Source: Tigriopus japonicus
Taxonomy: Eukaryota; Arthropoda; Copepoda; Harpacticoida; Harpacticidae
Direction: 5' to 3'
Assembly (NCBI GenBank): GCA_010645155.1
Contig: JAAGOF010000300.1
Coordinates: 1,175,043-1,239,042 of the forward strand
Length of the DNA stretch: 64,000 nt
Positions 21,450 through 30,974 of the stretch are shown here, piece after piece. Positions within the stretch are counted from its first letter, which is position 1, and each line of letters opens with the position of its first letter. Under the pieces are notes generated by a model. That model saw only the letters and a list, made by a program, of their open reading frames with translations, was not told the DNA's origin and did not search any database. Position numbers and translations under genes: made by a program.

Positions 21450-21722
21450 CTCTATACTCACCTTCTCGTGGATGTCTACCAAATCTAATGAGACAGAGAA
21501 TTGGGCACGGCCTTGGGCACGGCCTTGGGCACGGCCTTGGGCACGGCCTTGGGCACGGCCTTGGGTACGGCCTCGCTCACGGCCTTGGGCACGACCTTGG
21601 GCACGGCCTTGGGCACGGCCTTGGGCACGACCTTGGGCACAGCCTCGAGCACGGACACAAATACGAGAAAGACGATCGATTGGATTTGCCTAGACACTCA
21701 GCACCAGGGTGACCAATTCTTT
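21450..21722. mobile_element. Inverted-repeat element with a 12-bp GGGCACGGCCTT array
   Basis: An array of GGGCACGGCCTT units (about 21505-21655, roughly 13 units with GGTACGGCCTCG variants) is flanked by imperfect inverted repeats: TCACCTTCTCGTGGATGTCT then ACCAAATCTAAT on the left, and in reverse complement TCACCCTGGTGCTGAGTGTC then TAGGCAAATCCAAT on the right. This is again a minisatellite inside an inverted-repeat unit. Frames through the array (GLGHGLGH, RPWARPWA) are artefacts of the repeat. Confidence 0.55.
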
Positions 21723-21939
21723 TTGAAACGACGGTGCTTAAGTCAAATCAATGCTTGAAAAATGCTAGTTGGGAAATGGAAATGCTAGAAAAATGGTACT
21801 TTTACAAATACGAAAAAGGGACGGCAACGGCGACTATGCCCAGTAGTGAATATTTGAATCAATGTATTTGAGTCTATAATCTTAATTTTGCTGAAATGAA
21901 CCAACAAAAATATCAACGGAGACCTTGCGTTGCCAAACC

Positions 21940-22195
21940 CATAGAGGTCCCAGAGTGGAGATACCGGAGCAGGCCGGTCGTGAAATTTCATTGTGGGCAG
22001 CAAGGGCCGTTTATCATCAGCGACTAGTTGAAACTTGCCCAAACAAACGTATTCGTAGAAGGCAATTTTCATAACAAACATTAGTGTTTTGGCCCTGTGG
22101 CCTCCTGTCTACGCTTTGCTTCTCCCAAATTATACTGAGGTGCCCAATGCAGATGATGATTTGATTCACAGGCATCAGTTCACGCAATTATTGAG
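21940..22195 (-). mobile_element. hAT-like non-autonomous element, truncated copy
   Basis: From CATAGAGGTCCCAGAGTGGA onward the sequence is the reverse complement of the family at 34950-35382 and 42529-42964 (CGTGAAATTTCATTGTGGGC, AACAAACGTATTCGTAGAAG). The copy breaks off around 22195, where the CAAGCGGCATTTAT repeat begins. Confidence 0.65.
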
Positions 22196-22207
22196 AGTCG
22201 AAAAAAG

Positions 22208-22440
22208 CTACCTCAAGCGGCATTTATAGCATAACCTGTAACGGAAAGTAGAGAAATTCTGAAAATACGCCTTCACTTTGTTAAGTTTGAATGCCTCTCG
22301 TACATCCCCAGTGATTTAAAATTGTCAGAAGCTAACAGCAAGTTGTTACTTATTGTATCAAAAAACAGTCTTAAATTTTAAGGACATCAAGATTTTTGCC
22401 TCATATTGAAGTTATTACACGCACGTTTAAAACGTCGACT
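22208..22440. repeat. Dispersed repeat (CAAGCGGCATTTAT family), copy 2
   Basis: This is the same family as 20879-21395 without the MITE insertion. Its right edge abuts the second foldback transposon directly. Confidence 0.65.
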
Positions 22441-22442
22441 TC

Positions 22443-23350
22443 GGTTCCAGGATAACTCGGTACATGGGATAACTCAACACAGGAAAACTGGGTACAACGG
22501 AAAACTCAGTACAACGGCAAACTCGGTACATCGGAAAACTCGATACTGGAAGATTCAGGACAGGAAAACTGGGTACAGTGGAAAACTAGGTACAGCAGAA
22601 AACTGGGTATATTGGAAAACTGGGTTCAGTGGAAAACTGGGTACGCACAACGGTAAACTGGGTGCAGTGGAAAACTGGGTAAATACAACGGTAAACTGGG
22701 TACTGCGGAAACTGGATACAACAGACAACTGAATACATCTTAAAGCCATATAAACATATTTAATCTGACAATTTAACTGTCAATGTAGGCATGGTGGAAC
22801 TGAACTTTTATTAACTTTATTAAAACATTTTTGAAAGCTCTGAAAAATAGCATTTTTTCTAAACCTGATTTACAGGTCGTGTTTTTGTGCATTTTAAAGC
22901 TCAAGGAACTTAAGCTCTAGCACTGCACTAACATATTCAAAATACCATAGTTTCATAGCTTACATTGCTGGAACAAGTTATAAAAGAGGTGAGATGGGAA
23001 AAACTTTGGAAGAATTATTTGCACGATATATTTTGCTTGTTGCAAAAACATTGCAAGCTTTCAAGGTAGTTTAAGTGTGTTTCATCTTACTTTTAAATGT
23101 ATTTAGTTTTCTGCTGTACCCAGTTTTCCGCTGTACCCAGTTTTCCGCTGTACCCAGTTTTCCGCTGTACCCAGTTTTCCGCTGTACCCAGTTTTCCGCT
23201 GTACCCAGTTTTCTGCTGTACCCAGTTTTCCTGTACTGAATCTTACACTACCGAGGTTTCCGATGTACCCAGCTTTCTGCTGTACCGAGTTTTCCGTTGT
23301 GGCAGTTTTCCTGTGATGAGTTATCCCATATACCGAGTTATCCTGGAACC
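22443..23350. mobile_element. Foldback-type transposon with minisatellite terminal repeats, copy 2
   Basis: Length (908 bp), termini (GGTTCCAGGATAACTCGG at both ends), 17-bp arm units (GGAAAACTGGGTACAGC and variants) and core all match copy 1. The core shares GACAACTGAATA, TTTTATTAACTTTATTAAAA and GCATTTTAAAGCT. The left arm has drifted more (GGTACGCACAACGGTAAACT units). No clear 9-bp target duplication is visible, so the flanks may have been rearranged. Confidence 0.82.
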
Positions 23351-24645
23351 GTGTAGATATATTTATTACGGGTAAGGGAGATATAGTTGCTTCTTCAACC
23401 ACTCCAGCGGAATCTTTTTTACTCAAGCTAGCGACCCTTACTAGAGACTGGCCGTTGTAGGCTCACACACGATGCCGATGATTCACGCTGATGATTGGTC
23501 AATAGCATTCAGTTGAATATTCAGGCAAGAAGCACGGAAATCATGGAGTGTGAGGCTAGCAATGAGAATAATGATTTCCAGTAAGAACAAATCATTTGCG
23601 TTCTTCTACAATTTTCAAACTAGATTCTACATAAAACATTACAACTTTCTTCCGAGACTTCACTTTTCAAGTGATATCGCGTTAACTTATTTCAAATCAA
23701 ATCTTAACGCAAAATGCAGGCGAATGTAAGGGTTTTTGAGAAGAATGTTGAATGAAAAAATTATGAGCAAAAACATAAGTACCAATAACCCAAAAGGGGA
23801 TCTAAAAAATAGAAGCGTTCAAAAGAAATCAAACCCAAATCAAAGGGGACCTTTGAAAAGGGTTTACTATGAAATCACAAGGTTATCATGATTTATTAAA
23901 AATATCAAAAAATATGAAATAAGCTTTATTGCGAGGACTTGCCTGATTGGATTGAGAATACAATGTTCAATCTTCACAGTGTACAGTCTATATCAATTTA
24001 GTATTTTTTTGTCGATTGAGACGGTGCCATTCGAGGCATCAATCCACTAGACAGAAATGAGAGTGGGGAAGACCTGGGATCGAACCCATATACCCAAGCA
24101 TACCTCGGTCGCTCGTTGATCAAACGCACTATCTTCCCCAAGAAGTGTTGAATACAATGTATTAAAATATTCCTTTGATTCAAAAGAGATATTTCATACA
24201 ACTCGAGATCTTGGTTTAGACTGTAGAAGGATTTCAAGTCCTTAATTTACTTTTGACCCTTTTTTCCTCGCCTAAGGGGTGTCTCTTTTGGCAGCCCTGA
24301 TTTGCAACAGGGGAATATACAATCGACATGTTGCAGACCAGAATTTGCGATTACTGTTACACTTTACCCGTTAATTGCTCAACTCTATTTAACTATTTTA
24401 GGATGTTTTATCAACTATTTTACTTGATCTTTTCGACTGTTTTAGTGACTAAAACACTCTTTTTAATCAACTTTTTCCCTCAGCCATATACAGCACATAT
24501 ATATTTTTTATTCGACCTGGCATGACCTTCAGTCACAATTAACGTAAATATAAAAGTTCAAATTAAAAGTTTAGCTAAAACCAATCATAGCTGTAGCCTT
24601 TTCCAAATCACCCCTTCATTAATAATAAAGCAGACCCACTTTCAG
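23351..24645. other. Intergenic with repeat fragments and one SINE
   Basis: About 23430-23640 shares words with 8390-8590 and with the palindromic family (GAGACTGGCC, GATGATTCACGCTGATGATT, CATTCAGTTGAATATTCAG, GATTTCCAGTAAGAACAAAT). A tRNA-derived SINE lies at 24005-24140. The rest is AT-rich and shows no gene. Confidence 0.5.
24005..24140 (-). mobile_element. tRNA-derived SINE with two tRNA-like modules, copy 2
   Basis: On the minus strand the sequence reads GGGGAAGATAGTGCG, an anticodon-like region CCGAGGTATGCTTGG, then GGGTTCGATCCCAGGTCTTC. A second module follows with TCTAGTGGAT and GCCTCGAATGGCACCGTCTC. The order and spacing match 15367-15560. Presence at two unrelated sites in opposite orientation supports retroposition by RNA polymerase III transcripts. 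Confidence 0.65.
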
Positions 24646-25456
24646 GTTGCGGTGGCGTTCAAAGATCATAATCGTTCCAAGCCAACCTTTGTTTTGTTCG
24701 TCCATGATTTTCAAGTTATTTTCCCAACCATGATGAACTTAGCACGGGTTTTCAAGAAGAATTTTGGTGCAGCGTCCGATATCACTAAATACGAGACCAG
24801 CTTTGCCGTCACCAGAACATCTTGGAAGCTACTTCCGGATTATAACCCTTGCTCGGAGGAACCATTGCCATTGATCACTTGCGTCGAAAATTTCGTTTCC
24901 TATGAGACTGGTTGTCGATTACCTTGGATTGAAGAGGCTCGTATTTCAAAACCTGGGTGTACTTTAGACTCTGAATTTACCCCAATTGGACGTATCTATA
25001 GAGTTTTGACTGAATCAACGATGGATCAGATTCATAATCGTAACAAATGTCCTTTGCCTTTTCGTATTTCAAGTAAACTACCGAAATGACATTTCAACAT
25101 AATAGGCCGGCTAAGTCGAAGATCCAATTCTACATGGATTCTGAATTGCATGATGAGGTAGAACAGGAACCACTGTACTTCAGGACGGATTTCAAAAATA
25201 CACACTAGGTCCGATCACTGTACTAAAATGTGAGGTTTTTGCAACAAATATATTGTTCCGTTGAATTTTCATTGTACTAATCGGACCTAGTGTGTATTTT
25301 GAAAGTAATCCTGGCGTGAGTCATCCTTGGGTAGAACAAGTTGTGGCCTACTCTTTGCTTTCTTTATTGGCGGATATTGGAGGTTTCATGGGCCTTTTAC
25401 TTGAAGTGAGTCTGTGGACATCTTTAAAGTCGGAAAATGAACAATGTGAGCCATGA
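24646..25456 (+). pseudogene. Decayed copy of the DEG/ENaC C-terminal exon (unit B)
   Basis: After a TTTCAG acceptor the frame follows the intact exon for about 140 codons (KNFGAASDITKYETSF, PCSEEPLPLITC, GCRLPWIEEARISKPGC). A one-base deletion at CCT-TTTCG then shifts the frame. A block of about 165 bp is inserted at 25166-25329 between two copies of GGTAGAACA; it contains a 133-bp MITE. Past the insertion the helix region resumes (SLLADIGGFMGLLLEVSLW). The selectivity-filter glycine is Glu here (EVS for GVS), a further sign of lost constraint. The copy cannot encode a channel. Confidence 0.85.
25181..25313. mobile_element. 133-bp MITE inserted in the channel pseudogene
   Basis: The left end starts CAGGACGGATTTC and continues ATACACACTAGGTCCGAT. 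The right end in reverse complement starts CAGGATTACTTTC and continues ATACACACTAGGTCCGAT, so the arms pair over about 35 bp. The surrounding 9-bp direct repeat GGTAGAACA lies 15 bp outside, so an older flanking insertion or a composite event is likely. A relative with a weaker hairpin is at 37240-37375. Confidence 0.7.
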
Positions 25457-25967
25457 TTGGAATGATCGGCGTCATGAGATGATCTGCGGGTTTTGACGTA
25501 CGTACACTAAGACATACTGCACAAAATATGAACAATGACGGAGATGCTTATACGCAAGAGACCATAATTCCCTTTGGGACATCTAACTCAAAATGGATTG
25601 GAAACTCGAATGAATTTTTCAAATGCATTCTTTAATTTTGATATTTTGGGCGTATAGTATTTGTTTTCATACAATAATCACAAGTTTAATTTTCAAGTCG
25701 GCGAAATAAGGCATTCTGTGGTTAAGTCTGAAGTACAGAACAATTTTAAGTGTTGGCTCCTAAATGTGACTTGCTTGTGTCTCTTTTCTATTCTTGGTGA
25801 CCAATTCGAGTCATCACCGTCATGCTTCGAAATTTGTGATAATGGCGTTTTGAGATGACGATGTCGGTGTGAGCTTTTAAACCGTCTGGTTGGCATCAAG
25901 ATATGCTCAGGAATAGATGTACTAACTATAGAGAGGGCATTCCACTTTTGAAAGTGTGTTTTGTCTT
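25457..25967. other. 3' flank of unit B, homologous to 10384-11050
   Basis: Long stretches match the DNA downstream of the intact channel exon, including GGCGTCATGAGATGATCTG and GATGTCGGTGTGAGCTTTTA. Homology stops near 25935. It documents the extent of the segmental duplication and contains no gene. Confidence 0.65.
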
Positions 25968-26625
25968 AGTACAGTCGAATCTCATTTTAAGCAACTTTTC
26001 TGTCACCGGCAAAATGTTGCTTATATCGAGATTTTTCTCTTATTGAGACTCAAGAAAATTGGCTCAAGAAACGATAAAAGTTTATTTTCCATTAGGTTTT
26101 GCTTTGGCTGACACAGAAATTTATTTCACTTTCAAGCATTGCAGATTTGTTGGTAAAACCAATTTGTGCTTACATTATTTTTTCAATTGACGATGAATTA
26201 TTTCTTTAAACTTAATGTCTTTAAAATAGTTCTTGTTGAGTGTCATTTTGGACAATTTTTAGTGATTTTAGGGTTCAAAGTGCAATTTATTTATTTTTTG
26301 ACTCGAACTTGACAAGCGCAAGTCGGCAGAGCCCAAAAAAGTGCGCAAAGGGGACACCCAAAAGGGCAAGAAACGGAAGGACTGCATCGATCCTTTTAGA
26401 AATACTTTGGGTTTTTTTAAATTTTGTTTTGTGCTGTGACTAATTAAAGCAGGAAAAGCAGGCCAAACTTTTATGAATGTTTCTTATATCGAGATTGAGG
26501 GAAAATGTAAAATTTCTTTTATCGAGAATTCTTATGTAGTAAAATTTTGATCAGCGCGGAAAAGTTGCTGATATCGCAAAAATGGCTTATACTGAGATTG
26601 CTTATATCGAGATTCGATTGTACTG
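25968..26625. mobile_element. Pogo-like non-autonomous element of about 0.66 kb
   Basis: The ends AGTACAGTCGAATCTC (left) and, in reverse complement, AGTACAATCGAATCTCGATA (right) are inverted repeats with one mismatch in the first 16 bp. Sub-terminal copies of GCTTATATCGAGATT occur near both ends. Such TCTCGATATAAGC-type ends resemble pogo/Tigger elements of the Tc1/mariner superfamily. A GC-richer stretch inside (26320-26400) is open for about 60 codons but has no recognisable DDE motif. Confidence 0.6.
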
Positions 26626-27461
26626 AGAGAATTTTGCGTTAAGAAATAATACACAAGAATAAGCACGCTAAGTGAAAGATGGCAAATGTACCCTCTTGCA
26701 AGAAAAGTGATGAGCTTCTTATTTAAAAATGATATTGTATTTGAAGAAAAAGCCAAAGTTTGTGTTTTTGTGTAAAAATCAATGAAGCAAACAATTAGAC
26801 AATCAAGACTCAAGAAAAATCACGCTAGAGCTAGAGATGGGTCAGCTTGTGGCTAGTCAGATAAACCAGATGGCCTTACCTTTTTGACACTGTTGACTGG
26901 CGTATGTTTTCCTGGTCTCCAGTCTGTAATGCTATGTCAATGCTCCTCAGGTCAGGATTGGTTCAAAATCAGTAGATTCTGAATTTGTCTAAAAATTTAC
27001 CCAGGGATTACATTTCAGATATTACTCCGACTTTTTGCCTCAGTTGTTCTTCAATTTGTATGAAAAGGTGCGAGACAACTGGAGAAGGAAGATTTCTGAA
27101 AAGAAAACGATTGAAATAGTGAAAAGAATCATTCTTGCATTGTTTATTTTGAAGTCACATGTGAAGAGGGATGAAATAAATAGAAGCCTTTGGAAATTAT
27201 TAATAATCCTTCTTCCACTTGAAAACGAAAATTCCCTCGGCTTCAATAAAACTCGATCCTACCTTACTTTTCGCCGCGCCTGACACTCACTCTAGCAATT
27301 TTACCTCTTTTTTCATTGGTACGTTGATAGAGTATATTTTTATGATTGCTTAGGCGACTTCCTGCTCGAGATCATCGCCGTAACTGCAGTCGAATCAACG
27401 CATCCACCAAAGATAGACCAACAATTCGCGCCGAGTGTTTTCAAATCCCTCTTCTGCAACC
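26626..27461. other. Intergenic of unit B and 5' flank of secreted-protein copy 2
   Basis: About 26790-27010 matches 12590-12750. From about 27262 the sequence is nearly identical to the 5' flank of copy 1, with about ten substitutions over the first 240 bp. No gene is seen between. Confidence 0.55.
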
Positions 27462-28041
27462 ATGAAAATAGCCGCTTCGGTATGTTGTTGAACATTCAAA
27501 CAAATCTCTTTCCTTATCCCCGCCTCATTTTTAGTTGTTGGTAGTGTTGACCGTGGTTGGTTCCTCACAAAGCGCTCCTCAGTTCAGTTTAGGCGACACT
27601 TTCCGTCTTTTGAGTGATGGTTTTGGCCGATCTTCATCCTCAGATTCGGGCAGTACCAACGGCAATTCGAGAGGTCTGAGCGATACCATTACCTCATTGA
27701 ATGCGTCCAGAATCTCGGGCGGTGGAAATAACAACAATGATCGAAACAGTAATCCCCAGAATACCAATGGCTTTCCGACGAGTTTAGAGGATGCCCTCCG
27801 ATTACTCGCCTCTCAAGGAGGTCGCGTGGCTGGTGTGGTCAGAAATACTCCGGATGACGTTTTGGATGGAGTAGCGGGTGCTGTTGAGTCTGCATCGGGA
27901 TCGGATACAAGATTGCCGAGACTAAATGCCAATTCCTTGGGCGATCTGATTGAAAGCGGATCCAAAATTATCGAGGATAATCCGCAATTGGCTTTGTCCT
28001 TGATTTCGAACTTGATCAATCGGAATAACCAAGGCAATTGA
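27462..28041 (+). CDS. Secreted low-complexity protein of 174 residues, copy 2
   Basis: Exon 1 (27462-27479, MKIAAS), a 55-bp intron (27480-27534) and exon 2 (27535-28041) have the same layout as 14500-15079. The coding sequence and 3' UTR are identical base for base as far as I can compare them. The intron differs at one base (AAAG to AAAC), and the 5' flank shows more changes. It has a signal peptide with likely cleavage after QSA, a Ser/Gly/Asn-rich first half and no cysteines. The function is unknown. Both copies look functional. Confidence 0.8.
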
Positions 28042-28092
28042 GAGGATTATAATTGAAAACGGAGTATATTTTAAAATATTCATGCCTACTTG

Positions 28093-28098
28093 AATAAA
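28093..28098 (+). terminator. Polyadenylation signal of secreted-protein gene copy 2
   Basis: AATAAA lies 52 nt past the TGA stop, the same position as in copy 1. Confidence 0.6.
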
Positions 28099-28238
28099 CA
28101 ACCATTTTAAGGAACTTTTTAAGTGTTGAAATGGAGGCATTTGACAATCTTGTATGTTTCATTTTTTGCATAAGGCTTTCATCTTTAGCACCAATTTATT
28201 GTAAAAATGTTCCTATATTAGCACAAGATTATTATTAT

Positions 28239-28500
28239 ACAAGATTGCCGAGACTGAATGCCAATTCCTTGGGCGATCTGATTGAAAGCGGATCCAAGAT
28301 TATCGCAATTGGCTTTGTCCTTGATTTCGAGCTTGATCAATCGGAATAACCAAAGCAATTGAGAGGATTATAATTGAAAACGGAGTATATTTTAATATTC
28401 ATACCTACTTGAATAAACATTTGATTTGAAGGAACTTTTGAAATATTGCAATGGAGGCATTTGGCAATCTTGCATGTTTCACTTTTTGCTATACTTTTAG
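28239..28500 (+). pseudogene. Partial third copy of the secreted-protein gene 3' end
   Basis: Starting at ACAAGATTGCCGAGACTGAA the sequence repeats the last part of the coding region (GGCGATCTGATTGAAAGCGG) and the 3' UTR. There is an internal deletion of about 12 bp (GAGGATAATCCG is missing) and about 10 percent divergence. It follows copy 2 directly after its last shared base (ACAAG), so the junction itself is an ACAAG microhomology. It lacks the start and signal peptide. Confidence 0.8.
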
Positions 28501-28509
28501 TACTATGGA

Positions 28510-28618
28510 TGTTTTGCGGGCCCACAATTTTGGAATTTCCCCATAGCTCCTGGGCCTACCAAAGACCACCCTTGGGCCCACATGTGGCCCGCGGCCCACC
28601 GATTGCCTACCCTTGCTC
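28510..28618. mobile_element. hAT-like MITE copy (GTGGGCC family), copy 2
   Basis: The right end in reverse complement reads AGAGCAAGGGTAGGCAATCG and then GTGGGCCGCGGGCCACATGT, matching the left end of copy 1 at 1834. GGCCTACCAAAGACCACCCT inside also matches. It appears truncated on the left. Confidence 0.55.
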
Positions 28619-28693
28619 TAAATAAAAATGGATAGTTTGTAAACCTTCCTTTTTTCTTTTTCTTTCCTTTCCAATTGAAAATTATCCTAATTA

Positions 28694-29086
28694 CAGGGTG
28701 TACCGCTTAAACTGAGACTCGGTTTTTACATCATAATTCACTTATTATCCATTCAATCAGTAATGTTGTCACATTATTGCAATCCCAGATGCCTTGCGTA
28801 GGCAGACAAAAAATCAATTTTCAAAATGGCCACCTTTGGTCTTCACCACGGCCTTCAATCTACCAACTTCACGATCAGCACAAGCACGCACCTCAATCTG
28901 TTTGACTAAAAGCCTTTTCAGAATTGACCAAATGGAAATTTAAATCCGATTGAGGCCTAAAGATGAACGAGGACATTCATCCTTGCCTCAGAAATGAGAA
29001 AAGCAAAAAGCGTGAAACTAAAAAAAGACAGCACACTAAAAGCGGGAAACTTTCGGTCTTAATTTAGAAGGTACTCGTACACCCTG
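28694..29086. mobile_element. 393-bp Tc1/mariner-type MITE with TA target duplication
   Basis: The element starts CAGGGTGTACCGCTTAAACT, and its other end in reverse complement starts CAGGGTGTACGAGTACCTTC. Flanking dinucleotides are TA on both sides (28692-28693 and 29087-29088), the hallmark of Tc1/mariner insertion. On the minus strand a short stretch reads RLKAVVKTKGGHFEN, similar to the C-terminal GGHFE motif of maT/mariner transposases. This suggests it is an internally deleted derivative of an autonomous element. Confidence 0.85.
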
Positions 29087-29666
29087 TAGAAGGAAATGCA
29101 CATGACCTTACGTCTTCATACATTTACTTACTTTATAGTGGCTAAAAACTCAGCCCTCCTTAATGTGAGCGATTTTCATCGCCTAAAAACAATCTAAATC
29201 ATCTTGAAGCGTCACTTAGAATATCGACATCACATCAACCAAAAAAGAGATAAACTTTGATGCCTCTGCATTTAATTTTGTCTCAAAAGCGATCATTTTT
29301 GTCTCTCACTGTTTTCATACTTTTATACAACTGAGCAATAATTTCAGAATCATTAACCAAACCGGATGTACAGGAGGCAATTTTAACATGTACATTTTGT
29401 GCCACTTTTCCTAAAGCATCTCACCCAAACAAGTGTGATTTGCTGCGACTTCCCTAGTGTTGTACTACTGCATGAACTGTCTTCAAACGTACTGAATGGA
29501 TCTTTACACACTTGAAAACCAGTTCTTTATCTTCTATCCACCCAAATCGCGTACAGCAGTGTAGAGTATGTACGGAGCATCTCGTGTCAACTGTCGAGCT
29601 CGATTGTTCACATGTGATTCAGATTTGGTGGTCGTCTGTCTGTTGCAAAAATAAAAGACCGCCATC
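29087..29666. other. Upstream region of the first MIF-like gene
   Basis: No exon or clear core promoter could be identified. The last 14 bp before the ATG contain AATAAAAG, too close to the start for a TATA box. Confidence 0.4.
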
Positions 29667-30803
29667 ATGCCGTTTGTTAAAGTTCTCACCAACCTGAGTC
29701 GTAATCAGCTTTCGGTGAATTTCATGCCTAAATTTTGCCTTTATTTATCCGGAGTCTTGGAAAAGCCACCACACCTAATGAAATGGGCCTTGGAGACGGA
29801 CAAATTGATGGCCATGGTGAGTTCAGACTTTTTAAGTTTGTATCTTAAATTCAAATTGCATATTTTTTCAATCTTGGAAGAATTCAAAAGCGACCCATGA
29901 ACAACAACATTAACAGTTCAAAGTAAGCGAGGTGTTATGCCTCCTCGTGCCGCAACTCTCTGAGGAGTCTAATCCCATAATTTACAAGATAAAAAAGGTC
30001 GTCAATATTGGTAAGCCGCATGTTCACGCAGCGAATTCAAAAAGCGCGAGTTTACAAGACAGAATGCTTATTGCGACTCTTGGTCATGATAATGCGACCT
30101 TATAAAATAAGTCAAGTCAGATTAACGGGCCTCGAGTATATACTCGCCCTAAAGACTAACTGGCCCCAGTTGATGCGTTTCAAACACAGCGGCCCTTATA
30201 TGGGTCCGTTACATATACCCTATTGTATAGAAGGTGTATGCAAATAATTTATGGGCCTTAAAATAGAATGAAGGGACCCGTTAATTTGACTCAATCTTGG
30301 TATACACGAGCTTTTTGAAATAGATGTGCTAACGTGCAAACTGTAATCTTGTTCAAAGAACCTTGAAAGTAAAAGTTCATCATCATGTAAGAAGGGCCCA
30401 CGGCTTCCCACACGACATTAGGAGGAGGCGTTTTGTTGACGTCTCCACCACCTCAGCTTTCGGTACATTGAAAGCCACATAATGTTTTTTGCTTTTCTTT
30501 AGCATACTCGAGCTATTTGAATTAGAGCACTTAACATTCGATTTAATGCCGTTTTGTTCTTAGGGTTGTGAATTGGATGGGGCAAGCAAGAACTACCTCT
30601 TGGTCGAAATTGAATCAATTGCTGTGTTCAAGAAGCCAGAAGATTGTGCCAAGTTTGTGCCTAAGATCTTTGAATATGTCACCAAAGAGACCAATTTGAG
30701 CCAATCGGAAGTGGCTACCAAATTTAGAGACTTGGAGGCGTTCCACGTTGGATCTGATGGGCTGACCATGGCACAGAAGCTTGCACAGGCGGCAGCCAAA
30801 TGA
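29667..30803 (+). CDS. MIF-like tautomerase family protein, paralogue 1
   Basis: Exon 1 (29667-29816) encodes 50 residues starting MPFVKVLTNLSRN. Pro2 becomes the N-terminal catalytic proline once Met is removed. Exon 2 (30564-30803, acceptor TTCTTAG) joins in phase 0 and adds 79 residues, total 129 (human MIF has 115). Family features are the start MPxV, the GKPP-like EKPP (residues 32-35, with Lys33 equivalent to Lys32 of mature MIF), DKLMAM before the intron and IESI (67-69 region, matching the S-I of the active site). The extended C-terminal tail (AQKLAQAAAK) is unlike mammalian MIF. MIF proteins are homotrimeric tautomerases and secreted immune mediators without a signal peptide. The 747-bp intron holds a MITE. 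Confidence 0.82.
30013..30341. mobile_element. TIR element in the MIF-like gene intron
   Basis: The left end AAGCCGCATGTTCACGCAGC and the right end with GTGCTAACGTGCAAACTG resemble the ends of the 197-bp MITE at 53334-53530 (GGCCGCATGCTAACGCAC). GGCCTCGAGTATATACTCGC and TTGGTATAC words inside are shared too. It is longer and more diverged. Confidence 0.5.
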
Positions 30804-30840
30804 TTTGCAATTAAAGTCAAGAGTTCAATGTCAATTTTAG

Positions 30841-30846
30841 AATAAA
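30841..30846 (+). terminator. Polyadenylation signal of MIF-like paralogue 1
   Basis: AATAAA lies 38 nt after the TGA stop, a typical short 3' UTR. Confidence 0.6.
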
Positions 30847-30974
30847 ACGCATTACTTTTCATGTCGTTATGATTCGGGTTTTCTTGATTACGGTGAAGTT
30901 TGCGTTATTTGACATCATAACATTCAAATTATCAAAAACGCTCAACAGAAAAAAATGAATTTGTTCTTCAGTAT

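Noticed and set aside
21437..21758. GLGHGLGH / RPWARPWA / ALGTALGT frames, antifreeze- or silk-like
   Set aside because: They come from a 12-bp array open in all frames, with no start, signal peptide or unique flanking coding sequence.
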